Source: Marivita sp051859345
Lineage (GTDB): Bacteria > Pseudomonadota > Alphaproteobacteria > Rhodobacterales > Rhodobacteraceae
Length of the DNA: 64,000 nt
NCBI RefSeq assembly: GCF_051859345.1
Contig: NZ_JBHYFV010000001.1
Coordinates: forward strand, 62,001-126,000
Direction of reading: 5' to 3'
Shown piece after piece: positions 50,417 through 59,725 of this stretch (position 1 is its first letter; the number at the start of each line of letters is the position of its first letter). The notes below the pieces were generated by a model that saw only the letters and a program-made list of their open reading frames with translations, had not been told where the DNA came from and made no database searches. A program made the translations under genes and the position numbers.

Positions 50417-51288
50417 GCCGCCCCTGCCTTGCGGCGCGAGATCACGACCAGCATGAGAATCGTCACAATGTAAGGCAGGCTCGACAGCAGTTGCGATGGC
50501 AGGCCGACGCCCACGGCCTGCGCTGTCAGCTCGCCCAAGGACAGGATGCCGAACAACAGCGCCCCAAAGGCGACGCGACCCGTTTGCCATGTGCCGAACA
50601 CCACCAGCGCCAATGCGATCCAGCCGCGCCCCGCAATCATGCCGTCCGCCCAAAGCGGCGTATAAACGGTCGACGCATAGGCCCCGGCCAACCCGCACAT
50701 CGCGCCGCCGAAAGCGACAGCCGCCAGACGGATCAGGACAACCGGATACCCGATGGACCGGGCTGCATCGGCGTTTTCGCCGACGGCTGCAATGATCAGG
50801 CCCATCTTGGTCCGGTTCAGCAGAAACCACAGCCCCCCTGTCCCGATGATCGCCAACCAGACAACGATGTCCTGCGTCAGCAACGTGGGGCCGATCACCG
50901 GGATATCCGACAGCCCCGGAAGGCCAAATCTGGGCAATCCCTTGATCGTCAGACTTTCATAGGATTTCCCAAACAGTGCCGACAGGCCCAGCCCCAGAAC
51001 GCCGATGGCCAGCCCCGAGGCAACCTGATTGGCGCGCACGGCAATCACGAGAACGGCAAACAGCATCGCGATTATCGTGCTGACCGCCGCCGCCGCCAGA
51101 AACCCGACGGCGTGCGACCCGGTATGGTAGACGCAAATAAACGCAATCGCAGCGCCAATCGCCATCATCCCTTCCAGCCCGAGATTCAAAAGGCCGGTCT
51201 TTTCCACAACCATCTCGCCCAGTGCCGCCAACAGAAGCGGCAGCGCGGCGGCAAGCGTTCCTGCAAGCAGGAATTCAAGACCGTTCAT
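50413..51288 (-). CDS. BMP-type nucleoside/purine ABC transporter permease (Q type)
   Basis: 291 residues, branched-chain/ribose-type permease (YufQ/NupQ-like) with EMVVEKTGLLNLGLEGMMA at the start, RSIGYPVVLIRLAAVAFGGA. ATGA overlap with the partner permease. Last gene of the operon that begins at 58389. Confidence 0.84.
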   Translation of the reverse strand: MNGLEFLLAGTLAAALPLLLAALGEMVVEKTGLLNLGLEGMMAIGAAIAFICVYHTGSHAVGFLAAAAVSTIIAMLFAVLVIAVRANQVASGLAIGVLGLGLSALFGKSYESLTIKGLPRFGLPGLSDIPVIGPTLLTQDIVVWLAIIGTGGLWFLLNRTKMGLIIAAVGENADAARSIGYPVVLIRLAAVAFGGAMCGLAGAYASTVYTPLWADGMIAGRGWIALALVVFGTWQTGRVAFGALLFGILSLGELTAQAVGVGLPSQLLSSLPYIVTILMLVVISRRKAGAA

Positions 51289-52355
51289 GTCGCCACCTTG
51301 CGCTCGATCTCGATGCGGAAGCGGATCAGCGTGAAGGTCATCATGTAAAAGAACAAGAGAAGCCCCTGAAACACTTCGACCGCTGCCACCGGCAATCCTG
51401 CGGACACCGTCGCGCTGTCACCGCCGATATAGATCACCGAAATCAGAAAGCTGGACGCGATGATCCCAAGCGGGTTCAACCCGCCCACATATGCGACGAT
51501 GATCGCCGCATAGCCGTAACCGGACGTGACCGACCGTTGCAGCTGCCCCAACGGTCCGGCGACCTCGCTTGCTCCGGCAATTCCGGCAGCCAACCCGCCA
51601 AGGCCAAGCCCCAGCCACACCATTCGCGGCGCAGAAAACCCCGCATACAGCGCGGCGCGCGGGGCAAGCCCGGCTGTGCGCAACTGATAGCCGCGAAAAT
51701 GGTGCTGCATCATCAGATAGGCAAAGGCGCTCGCAAGCAGCGCGAAGATCAGGGAAATGTTGGTCCGCGTGCCGTCGAACAGGATCGGCAGAAGCGCGTT
51801 GTCCGGGAACATCACCGATTGCGGAAAATTGAAGCCGCGCGGGTCTTTCCAGGGGCCAAGCAGAAGGTAGTTCAGGATCTGCACGGCGATGAGCGCCAAC
51901 ATCAGCGTGACAAGGATTTCAGACGCCCCGAACCGCGTGCGCAAGGCCGCCGCGATCAGCGCGTAGAGTGTTCCCCCCAGCGCCCCGAAGGCGATCATCG
52001 CCGGCAGCATCAACGGGAAATTCCCGTCCGGGAAATAGACCGGAAGTGCGGATGCACAAAGCGCGCCCACGATGAACTGGCCTTCGGCGCCGATGTTGAA
52101 CACGTTGGCGCGAAACCCGATGGCCAACCCTTGGGCGATCAGCAACAGCGGGGCCATCTTCAGCAAGACCTCGGAAAAGCTGTACCAACTCAGGAAGGGC
52201 TTCAGGAGCAACGCATGAAGGGCCGTTCCAGCCGGTTTGCCAAGTGCCGCAAACAGGATCAGGCTGGCCAGACAGGTCAACACCAGCGCCAGAACAGGCG
52301 CCGTGACCATGGCGAGTCGGGACGCCGCGTCGCGTCGGATCAGTCGTATTTTCAT
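51285..52355 (-). CDS. BMP-type nucleoside/purine ABC transporter permease (P type)
   Basis: 356 residues, YufP/NupP-like permease (NVFNIGAEGQFIVGALCAS, GASEVAGPLGQLQRSVTSGYGYAAI). Forms the pore with the next gene. 10 bases after the ATPase gene. Confidence 0.84.
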   Translation of the reverse strand: MKIRLIRRDAASRLAMVTAPVLALVLTCLASLILFAALGKPAGTALHALLLKPFLSWYSFSEVLLKMAPLLLIAQGLAIGFRANVFNIGAEGQFIVGALCASALPVYFPDGNFPLMLPAMIAFGALGGTLYALIAAALRTRFGASEILVTLMLALIAVQILNYLLLGPWKDPRGFNFPQSVMFPDNALLPILFDGTRTNISLIFALLASAFAYLMMQHHFRGYQLRTAGLAPRAALYAGFSAPRMVWLGLGLGGLAAGIAGASEVAGPLGQLQRSVTSGYGYAAIIVAYVGGLNPLGIIASSFLISVIYIGGDSATVSAGLPVAAVEVFQGLLLFFYMMTFTLIRFRIEIERKVAT

Positions 52356-52365
52356 GCAGCCCGCC

Positions 52366-53865
52366 TCACATCGCGGCCCCGATCATATAGCGGCCGACAT
52401 CCTGCGGTGTTGTGTCGGCGGCGGCCAGTGCGGGTGACAGACGTCCCTTGTGCAACACATGCAGCTTGCTGCACAGTTCGAACAATTCGTCCATTTCCTC
52501 GGATATCACGAGGATGGCGCAGCCTTGATCGCGCATCTCGAGCAGCCGCCGCCGGATCGCCGTGGCCGCGCCGATATCGACACCCCATGTGGGTTGCGAC
52601 ACCAGCATCACGTCGGGATTCAGCATGATTTCGCGCCCGAGGATGAATTTCTGAAGATTGCCACCCGACATTGCGCCCGCTTCGGCATCCGGTCCGGGGG
52701 TGCGCACATCGAACGCCTCGATACAGTCGCGGGTAAAGGCGCGTTCCACCTTGCGGCGGATGAACCCGCGCGACAGCATGTTGCGCCCATGCGCGGTCAG
52801 CAAGCTGTTGTCGGCCAACGACATTTCCGGCACCGCTCCGCGCCCCAGCCGTTCCTCGGGAACAAAGGCAAAGCCCAGCCTGCGCCGCGCCATCGGACCA
52901 AGATGGCCGACCTTCCGGCCCATGATCTCGATCATGCCGGGTTCATGTGCGCGGGTCTCGCCCGAGATCAGCGCTGCGAGTTCCTGTTGCCCATTACCCG
53001 AAATCCCTGCGATGCCGATCACCTCGCCGCTGCGCAGCTTGAGGTCGATGCCGTCCAGCGTGGTGCCGAACCGGCTGGCACGCGGGTGGCTCAGTGCATT
53101 CAGTCGCAGCCGTTCCTGCCCCGGAGGACGCGGCGCGGCATGGGCCACGTTCGGCATTTCGCGCCCGATCATCAGTTGCGCCAAGGACCGCGCATCGTGT
53201 TCACGCGGATCGACCCGCCCCGTCACCTCGCCGCCACGCAACACGCTGGCGGTATCACACAGCTCGCGGATTTCATCCAGCTTGTGCGAGATGAACAGGA
53301 TCGCCATGCCGTCTGCCTGCAACTTGCGCAGGGTTTCAAAAAGCCGGCGCACGTTTTGCGGCGGCAGCACGGATGTCGGTTCATCAAGGATCAAAAGCTT
53401 CGGATTAAGCAGCAGACAGCGGATGATCTCGACCCGCTGGCGTTCGCCCACCGACAGGCGATGCACCATCGCGTGCGGATCGACGGACAGCCCGAACTGG
53501 TCACCCAGATCGGTGATCCTACGCGCCAATTCCGCCGGTTTACCGGGGATCATCAACGATACGTTCTGTACGACGCTCAGGGTTTCAAACAACGAGAAAT
53601 GCTGGAACACCATGCCGATGCCCAGCGCCTGCGCGTCGGAGGGTCGGGCAAGATGTACCTCTTGCCCGTTCCAGTGGATATGGCCGGTGTCCGGCTGTTC
53701 GACCCCATAGATCAGTTTCATCAGGGTGGACTTGCCCGCCCCGTTTTCACCCAGCACAGCATGGATCGACCCCGCGTGCACGTCGAGGTCGATGTCCTTG
53801 TTCGCCTGAACAGTCCCATAGCGCTTTGAAACCCCTGCGAGTCTCAAAAGCGCGGGCTGGCTCAT
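52366..53865 (-). CDS. BMP-type nucleoside/purine ABC transporter ATP-binding protein
   Basis: 499 residues with two ABC cassettes as in sugar/nucleoside importers: Walker A GENGAGKST in the first, signatures LSVGERQRVEI and MSGGNLQKFI, Walker B LILDEPTSVL. Start ATG 53865 overlaps the SBP stop by ATGA; the longer frame is inside the SBP gene. Confidence 0.87.
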   Translation of the reverse strand: MSQPALLRLAGVSKRYGTVQANKDIDLDVHAGSIHAVLGENGAGKSTLMKLIYGVEQPDTGHIHWNGQEVHLARPSDAQALGIGMVFQHFSLFETLSVVQNVSLMIPGKPAELARRITDLGDQFGLSVDPHAMVHRLSVGERQRVEIIRCLLLNPKLLILDEPTSVLPPQNVRRLFETLRKLQADGMAILFISHKLDEIRELCDTASVLRGGEVTGRVDPREHDARSLAQLMIGREMPNVAHAAPRPPGQERLRLNALSHPRASRFGTTLDGIDLKLRSGEVIGIAGISGNGQQELAALISGETRAHEPGMIEIMGRKVGHLGPMARRRLGFAFVPEERLGRGAVPEMSLADNSLLTAHGRNMLSRGFIRRKVERAFTRDCIEAFDVRTPGPDAEAGAMSGGNLQKFILGREIMLNPDVMLVSQPTWGVDIGAATAIRRRLLEMRDQGCAILVISEEMDELFELCSKLHVLHKGRLSPALAAADTTPQDVGRYMIGAAM

Positions 53866-54956
53866 GAAGGCAGCGGCGTGGTCACGCCATCGACATGCCA
53901 ATCCATGCTGATGATTTCATCATCGGTCATCGCAACCCCATCCGCGACACGCTCTGTCCCGGTCTGGTCGATCAGCGGACCTTCGAAGACGACAAAGTCA
54001 CCAGACGCAATCTCGGCCTGCCTTGCAGTGATCTGTTCAACCATCTCTGCCGGGATGTCCGGGTTCCAGTCGGCAGTGAAAACAACGTCGTCTTCCATGC
54101 CCAGCCAGTAATTCGCACTGGGGAAATCGCCCGCGACATGGCCATCCACCAGACGTTTGAAATGCGGCCCCCAGTCGGTGCCGACAACACCCACATATTT
54201 TTCCGCAGCGTAGCTTTTCATCGAGGAATTGAGGTTCCACGCATAGACACCCGCCTCTTCGGCCACCGCGATCACCGACGGTGTGTCCTGCGCGTTCGAG
54301 AAGATCACATCGACATCCTGGGAAATCAAAGCCTTGGCCGCTTCCTGTTCCGATGCGGGATCAAACCAGCTGTTGACCCAGACAACGCTCATCTCGATCT
54401 CGGGATCGACCGATTTCGCGCCCAGCATGAAACCGTTGATCGAGGTGATCAATTCCGGGATCGCAAAGGCGCCGACGCAACCGATCTTCTTGGTTTTGGT
54501 CAGCGACGCCGCCGCCATTCCCATCAGGTAGGTGCCCTGCCAGTATTTCGCGGTAAAGGGTGCAAAGTTCGGTTCGACCAGATAGCCCGACGCGTGAATG
54601 ATCGACACATCGCGGTTGCGCTTGGCGATCTGGATGCCGCCGTTCTGGTATCCGAACGACCCCAGAAGCAGCACCTTGTGCCCTTCCGCCACCAGCCCGT
54701 TTGCAATGCGATCGGCGTCCGGACCTTCGGCGATGTTTTCCAGCACCGTCACTTCGAGCCCGTCGCCATATGCCTCCTGAACGGATCTGACACCTTCCAT
54801 CAGCGTATGGGACCAGCCGACATCGGCCTCTGGAGAGGGCAGGACGACTCCCATTTTCAGAACGTCTTGCGCAGCGGCGCGCAGCGGCAACGCAAGTGCG
54901 GTGGTAGCGGCAAGCGAACCTTTGAGAAAACTCCGGCGTTTGAACGTGTCAGTCAT
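53862..54956 (-). CDS. BMP family substrate-binding protein with Tat signal
   Basis: 364 residues. N-terminus MTDTFKRRSFLKGSLAATTA is a twin-arginine signal (KRRSFLKG). BMP/PnrA domain (VGWSHTLMEGVRSVQEAYGD, EGHKVLLLGSFGYQNG). The family binds nucleosides and purine-like ligands. One base after the deaminase stop; ATG 54956 was chosen at the Tat motif. Confidence 0.86.
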   Translation of the reverse strand: MTDTFKRRSFLKGSLAATTALALPLRAAAQDVLKMGVVLPSPEADVGWSHTLMEGVRSVQEAYGDGLEVTVLENIAEGPDADRIANGLVAEGHKVLLLGSFGYQNGGIQIAKRNRDVSIIHASGYLVEPNFAPFTAKYWQGTYLMGMAAASLTKTKKIGCVGAFAIPELITSINGFMLGAKSVDPEIEMSVVWVNSWFDPASEQEAAKALISQDVDVIFSNAQDTPSVIAVAEEAGVYAWNLNSSMKSYAAEKYVGVVGTDWGPHFKRLVDGHVAGDFPSANYWLGMEDDVVFTADWNPDIPAEMVEQITARQAEIASGDFVVFEGPLIDQTGTERVADGVAMTDDEIISMDWHVDGVTTPLPS

Positions 54957-54957
54957 G

Positions 54958-56346
54958 TTAATCCCCGTTGTTGGTGTTTGGCAGAATTGTGTGAAGCGTC
55001 GCCTCGGCAGCGGCGAACAGCGAACCTTCGTCAAGCCCCGGAAATTCTCCGTTGTGCCAGACGATGCGACCGTTGATCATGGTCAGATCGGTGGGCGCAC
55101 CGACGCCGACCTTGGCCAAAAGGCTGACCGGATCGTGGCGCGTGCCGACATAGTCAAGCTTGCGTGTGTCGATGGCAAAGAGATCCGCCGCCATTCCCGG
55201 CCGCAACGCGCCGATGTCGTTGCGCCCCAAGAGCGATGCACCGCCTTCCGTCGCATAGTTCAGGAACCGCGCGGGCACCGGCACGCCGTCCTGCCGGGTG
55301 GAGGCAACAAGGCATTGCAGCATGTAGGCCGAATGCACACAGTGCATCAGGTTGGAATTGTCGTTCGACGCAGCCCCGTCGCAGCCAAGGCCCACCCGCA
55401 CGCCAAGGGCATCCATCGCCGGAATATCGGTGACTTCTGCCCCGACCAGATAAACCGGCTCTGGGCAATGCGACACGCCGGTGCCCGACGCCGCCAGCTT
55501 GCCCAGTTCTTCGCGGGTCAGTTCCCAGCCATGGGCATAGAACGTATCCGGCCCGGCAAAGCCGATCTCGGCGCAGTAGTCCACGGTCCGCATCCCATGC
55601 ACCTGTTCGATCACCGGGCTTTCGCCTTCACCCACATGGCTGTGCAGGATCACACCCTTGTCGCGGGCCAAGGCCACGGATTGCTCGAACGTCTCGCGGT
55701 AGCAGTTGACCGGCTGACAGGGCGCCACCGCCACCTGCCGCATCGACAGGCGGGACGCATCGTGAAACGTATCAATCGCCCGTTCACAATCGCCGATGAA
55801 CTCATCGGTGGTCTCCAGCATCGCGTCAGGGATCGTGCTGCCTTCGGATTTTGGCAGGGTATTCCCGCCCCGACCTGCGTGAAAGCGCATGCCCAGAAGC
55901 TCTGCCGCTTCGAACTGGCGGTCGATGATCCGCGATCCGGCGTGTCGGGGAAAGCAGTACTGGTGGTCAAAGGCCGTGGTGCATCCATGTTTGATCAGCT
56001 CGGCCATGGCCACGACGGAACTGTGATAGAAACAGTCCTCGGTCAGCCGCGAGAAGATCGGATAGATACGGTCCAGCCATTCGATCACCGAATAGCGCGT
56101 CCAGTCCAGCTCTGCCCGGTTGCGCACGAAGCATTGAAAGAAGTGGTGATGCGTGTTGACGAGGCCGGGATAGATGAAATGCCCGGTGGCGTTGATGATT
56201 TCGGTTCCCTCGGGCGCTTGCCGCGACAGGTCAGGCCCAATCGCCGTGATTGCGCCGTTTTCGCACAGGATGTCGTGATGCCATAGCACCGGTTCATGGG
56301 CCGAGGTGACAATCGCTTCGCAGGATTTGAACAGGATGGCGGTCAT
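54958..56346 (-). CDS. Guanine/8-oxoguanine deaminase-type amidohydrolase
   Basis: 462 residues of the TrzN/8-oxoguanine deaminase branch. Zn ligands in NTHHHFFQCF and HSHVGEGES, catalytic-region WELTREEL, and CDGAASNDNSNLM. It deaminates a purine-like ring. With the purine importer and Ndm-like genes I infer a (methyl)guanine- or 8-oxoguanine-type substrate; the exact one is open. ATGA overlap with the GST gene. Confidence 0.83.
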   Translation of the reverse strand: MTAILFKSCEAIVTSAHEPVLWHHDILCENGAITAIGPDLSRQAPEGTEIINATGHFIYPGLVNTHHHFFQCFVRNRAELDWTRYSVIEWLDRIYPIFSRLTEDCFYHSSVVAMAELIKHGCTTAFDHQYCFPRHAGSRIIDRQFEAAELLGMRFHAGRGGNTLPKSEGSTIPDAMLETTDEFIGDCERAIDTFHDASRLSMRQVAVAPCQPVNCYRETFEQSVALARDKGVILHSHVGEGESPVIEQVHGMRTVDYCAEIGFAGPDTFYAHGWELTREELGKLAASGTGVSHCPEPVYLVGAEVTDIPAMDALGVRVGLGCDGAASNDNSNLMHCVHSAYMLQCLVASTRQDGVPVPARFLNYATEGGASLLGRNDIGALRPGMAADLFAIDTRKLDYVGTRHDPVSLLAKVGVGAPTDLTMINGRIVWHNGEFPGLDEGSLFAAAEATLHTILPNTNNGD

Positions 56347-56957
56347 TCAGGATGCGCCAATTCATGCAGTCGGTGGATACCCGGCATTTCGATGAAGCCC
56401 GGCAAAGACCGGATCGCGCGCATCCAAAGCCGGATCGACGGGTACGGATCAAGGATCACCCCGCCATCCGGCGCAAGCGCGGTGTTTGGGAAACAGGCGA
56501 TGTCGGCAATGGTGGGTCGCTCGCCAGTCAGATAGGTCAGGCCGTCAAAACGTTGTTCGGTCAGGTGTTCCTCCAACTTGCGAAGGGCCAAGATGCCTTT
56601 GGAGCGCGCCGCGTCGATGTCAGCCTCATAGCCCAGAATGTCATGCAGACGTGCCACCCCAAGACTGTGGTTGAGGCCGGATGCAAAGGTCAGCCACGCA
56701 TCGTCCCCTTCGCTGCGCCATTCCGGTCTGTCCTCGGTCAGATGCCGCAACATGTCGGCGCTGTCGGTCAGGATCAGGTCACCGTCCTGAAGGATCGGCA
56801 ATGTACCTTCGGGGTTCATCGCCAGCTTCTCGGGGGACTTGTGTTCGCGCGCCGGATGGAAGTTCACTGCCCGCAGGGTCAGGTCGTGCCCCAGCAGCGC
56901 CGCCATCAGGCGAACCTTGTAGCAACTGGCGCTCAGAACATAGTCGTAAAGGATCAT
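56343..56957 (-). CDS. Glutathione S-transferase-like protein, NdmE-like by context
   Basis: 204 residues, GST fold: thioredoxin-like N-terminus (YDYVLSASCYKVRL, NPEGTLPILQDGDLILTDSADML) and helical C-terminal domain (YLTGERPTIADIACFPNTAL). In methylxanthine N-demethylation, NdmE is a GST homologue needed structurally by NdmC. Here the gene directly follows a Rieske-less oxygenase by ATGA overlap, the same pairing. Ordinary GST activity remains possible. Confidence 0.8.
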   Translation of the reverse strand: MILYDYVLSASCYKVRLMAALLGHDLTLRAVNFHPAREHKSPEKLAMNPEGTLPILQDGDLILTDSADMLRHLTEDRPEWRSEGDDAWLTFASGLNHSLGVARLHDILGYEADIDAARSKGILALRKLEEHLTEQRFDGLTYLTGERPTIADIACFPNTALAPDGGVILDPYPSIRLWMRAIRSLPGFIEMPGIHRLHELAHPE

Positions 56958-57790
56958 GCCGCCACCAACTGCGCGCCGTAGGTGTAGCCGATCTTCTTGA
57001 GCCAGCGACGATAGGCGACCGAGGTCATGTCGGCCTGTGTCGGTGCCTCCATTCCGGGATCAAGGGGCAGCTTGCGGGGGATCTGGTTTTCGAGGATCGA
57101 CCGGTCCTGCATGAAGATCAATTGCTGAAAGCTGACCATCTCGGCCATTGTGGAGTCGTCGTCATACAGCGCCATCCACGGCCAGACCTCGCACCATTCC
57201 TCGGTCAGGGGTTGGACAAAGAGCGTGATGATGTCCCATTCGCCAGGACGTGGCGGGCAGGTCTTGTAAAGCACCGAACAAGTCGGCGCGGGTACGCGGT
57301 ACATGTATTCGGTGGTGATGCCGCCCGCTGCGGACTTGGCCGCCTGTGGCTGGAAGAACTTGACCTTGGTCGCCCAGACCTCGTCCACCTCTTCGCGGAT
57401 CTTCACGTCATAGCGGCTCACCTCGGTATGCGGTTCAGACCCCAGAATATCGGTGTGGACAAAAGGGAAATGCGCGATGTCGAGGAAATTCTCGACCGCC
57501 CGCAGCGGCGAGCATTTGACCCGAACCGACCCCACATCCACCAGTTGCCGCCCCGGCGTGTCCGCCTCGGGGATGGTGAACAGGTCGCGGTTGGGCTTGC
57601 CCGGACTGGTCCAGAGATGGCCGAACCGTTCCACCGCAGGCAGCGACGCACCCTCCGCATTGCGCACCCAGCACGCGCCCTCGTCGCGCCCCAGCGTGAT
57701 CTTGCGCCCCAGAAGCAGCGTCTCGCGCGCAGCGTCGATGCCCGAGATCAAAGCGACCGGATACCAGTGATTGTCGATTGCATCGCTCAT
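56954..57790 (-). CDS. Rieske-oxygenase catalytic subunit lacking the Rieske centre (NdmC-like)
   Basis: 278 residues. It begins NHWYPVALISGI and LLLGRKITLGRD as Rieske oxygenases do, but where CPHRG and CxYHGW should be there is only a short stretch (WVRNAEGASLPAVERFGHLW). The iron site is intact: ENFLDIAHFPFVH (Asp104, His107, His112) and QDRSILENQ (Asp229). This is the NdmC plan, where the Rieske cluster is supplied by another protein. ATGA overlaps with the Rieske gene and the GST gene. Confidence 0.82.
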   Translation of the reverse strand: MSDAIDNHWYPVALISGIDAARETLLLGRKITLGRDEGACWVRNAEGASLPAVERFGHLWTSPGKPNRDLFTIPEADTPGRQLVDVGSVRVKCSPLRAVENFLDIAHFPFVHTDILGSEPHTEVSRYDVKIREEVDEVWATKVKFFQPQAAKSAAGGITTEYMYRVPAPTCSVLYKTCPPRPGEWDIITLFVQPLTEEWCEVWPWMALYDDDSTMAEMVSFQQLIFMQDRSILENQIPRKLPLDPGMEAPTQADMTSVAYRRWLKKIGYTYGAQLVAA

Positions 57791-58389
57791 TGCACGGCCC
57801 CTTCCAGTGTGCTGCGCATCATCTCAAGCCAGCGCGACACATCCTTGCGATCATGTTCGGGCGCGGCCAAGGCGTGAACCACGCAGAGCCTATCGGTACA
57901 GGGCTGAAGCGCGAAAAGCGTGTCAAAGTCTGACACCACCGCAATGGTCGTCGCAGTACCGGCACCGAACTGCGCCGCCAGGTTCGCCGCCGATAGATGA
58001 ACCGGCACCGAGCGAACAGGCTGTCGGCCACCAAGGTCCGGAGGCGATTGGTCGGTTTCGTTCAGTGCCACCCAGATGACACCACCCGCTTCGACACAAC
58101 GATATGTCGGCACGCAGATCGTGCTGGGTGGGGTCAGGTTTGGGTGCGCAGGGATATACTGACAGGTGCCTGCCGCGTCATACTGCCAGCCGTGGTAAAT
58201 ACAAGCGAGCGTTTCGCCCCGGACAAACCCATGCGACAGGCGCATGCCGCGATGCGGGCACCTGTCAGACCATGCGTGGTATATGCCCGAGGGCGAACAC
58301 CAAAGTGCCAGTTCCGTGTCGTCAATACGGCTTGGGATCACGACGCCGGGCGGGACATCTTGTTTCAAACCGACAGCAATCCAGTCCAT
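57787..58389 (-). CDS. Stand-alone Rieske [2Fe-2S] protein
   Basis: 200 residues. Rieske motif Cys44-Pro-His46 (RCPHRG) and Cys63-Ile-Tyr-His66 (CIYHGW), then about 90 extra residues without a recognised domain. It probably donates electrons to the Rieske-less oxygenase encoded next. In P. putida NdmC this role is played by the N-terminal domain of the reductase NdmD; no reductase gene is in this window. First gene of the operon. Confidence 0.83.
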   Translation of the reverse strand: MDWIAVGLKQDVPPGVVIPSRIDDTELALWCSPSGIYHAWSDRCPHRGMRLSHGFVRGETLACIYHGWQYDAAGTCQYIPAHPNLTPPSTICVPTYRCVEAGGVIWVALNETDQSPPDLGGRQPVRSVPVHLSAANLAAQFGAGTATTIAVVSDFDTLFALQPCTDRLCVVHALAAPEHDRKDVSRWLEMMRSTLEGAVQ

Positions 58390-58527
58390 GTCCGCTCCAC
58401 ATAAGTCGCCTTACGTTATCCAAAGCGTGCGGAGGTGATCAATGCGCAGGCCCCTGAAATGGGGTCCAAATCCAGAACAGATGCCCAATTATTGCACTCT
58501 GCGATGAAAATGTGATCGCTCGGATTC

Positions 58528-58779
58528 TCAACTGCACGCATCGGTTGTGATGGTCATGGTTTCGACCAGAACACTCTCGGGTCCAAGACTCGCCCCAAGG
58601 GCCAAGGCTTGCAGCATTTCCTCGGCCCCATGCGCCGTGACCTCCAGACCAGACGGCACCTGGCGGGTGGTCACATCGGCAAGCCCAAGCTTGTGCGCAT
58701 GGCGCGCGATCCAGTTCGGGAAATCGTCACTCTGGACATCTCCGGTCAACTGAATTCTTGCTGAAATGCTGTTGGGCAT
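58528..58779 (-). CDS. Acylphosphatase-like small protein
   Basis: 83 residues with the acylphosphatase pattern (SARIQLTGDVQ, HAHKLGL, LEVTAHGAEEML, GASLGPESVLVE). The catalytic GRVQGVGFR loop is changed, so ordinary acylphosphatase activity is doubtful. 19 bases after the formamidase gene, in the same direction. Confidence 0.55.
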   Translation of the reverse strand: MPNSISARIQLTGDVQSDDFPNWIARHAHKLGLADVTTRQVPSGLEVTAHGAEEMLQALALGASLGPESVLVETMTITTDACS

Positions 58780-58798
58780 GCGGCCTCGTGGTGTTCGT

Positions 58799-59725
58799 CT
58801 AGGACAGGTAGGATTTGGGCATCATCATGTGAACGCCTTTTTCCCGGTTCACCGTCTGGGTGATCCGCAGATCCCCTGCCAATGAGCAAAGCATATACGC
58901 CTCTGCACGGCCAATCCCGATTTTCTCTGCCACCACAGAAATCATCCGACGCAGCGCGATCTCGACGCAGGTGTCGAGGTCCGGGTGAAGGCCCATCGTG
59001 ATGTAATGCGTCGGCGTTTCCGCTTCGGGATAGGTCACATCCAGATCACGGCGCACGGTCAGGCGGAACCGCCCTTGCAACGCGGTTTCGATGGCGGTCA
59101 CGCAGACCTCGCCATCACCTTGGGCACCGTGGCCATCACCGCAGGAAAAAAGTGCGCCTTCGGCAAAGACCGGCAGGTAAAGCGATGCACCGACGCCCAG
59201 TTCCCTGTTGTCGAGGTTGCCACCGTGCGCGCGCGGTTCGATGGTCGAGATGCGTCCCCATTCTCGCGGCGGCGCAACGGCCATCACGCCGAAGAAGGGC
59301 GCAAGCGGCAGTTTGAGCCCCCAGGGCATCGTCGCCTCAGCCGCGTCGGCATCAAGGGGAATCGTGGTGTGATGGGTCTGATCGAAATCCAGCGGCAACG
59401 TTCCGGACAGAGGCCGGATCACGTTGTACCCCCAGTCCTGCCGCAGCTGGACATCCAGGACATCAACCTGCAACACATCCCCCGGCATGGCTCCGTCAAC
59501 CGCCACAGGCCCGGTCAGGATATGACCCGGCATCGCCGGTTCGCCAGCCGCATGGATCTCATGCAGTTCGGGGGGGACGTGATAGGCTTCGCCCGGCAAC
59601 ATGGCCTTTCCGCCCGTAACCGTGTTCATCGTCACCTCTGATCCGCTGGCCACCGTCGCCACCGGATCAAGTGCGGCATCGAAATAGCCCCAGTGGCAGG
59701 TCTTTGGTCCGGCGTCGATGATCAT
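58799..59725 (-). CDS. Acetamidase/formamidase family amidase
   Basis: 308 residues of the FmdA/AmdA family (VPPELHEIHAAGEPAMPGHILTG, RAHGGNLDNRELGVGASLYLPVF, SCGDGHGAQGDGEVCVTAIE). It hydrolyses formamide or small amides to ammonia. The adjacent purine-degrading genes fit an end step of N-heterocycle breakdown. Its start overlaps the M20 gene by ATGA. Confidence 0.86.
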   Translation of the reverse strand: MIIDAGPKTCHWGYFDAALDPVATVASGSEVTMNTVTGGKAMLPGEAYHVPPELHEIHAAGEPAMPGHILTGPVAVDGAMPGDVLQVDVLDVQLRQDWGYNVIRPLSGTLPLDFDQTHHTTIPLDADAAEATMPWGLKLPLAPFFGVMAVAPPREWGRISTIEPRAHGGNLDNRELGVGASLYLPVFAEGALFSCGDGHGAQGDGEVCVTAIETALQGRFRLTVRRDLDVTYPEAETPTHYITMGLHPDLDTCVEIALRRMISVVAEKIGIGRAEAYMLCSLAGDLRITQTVNREKGVHMMMPKSYLS

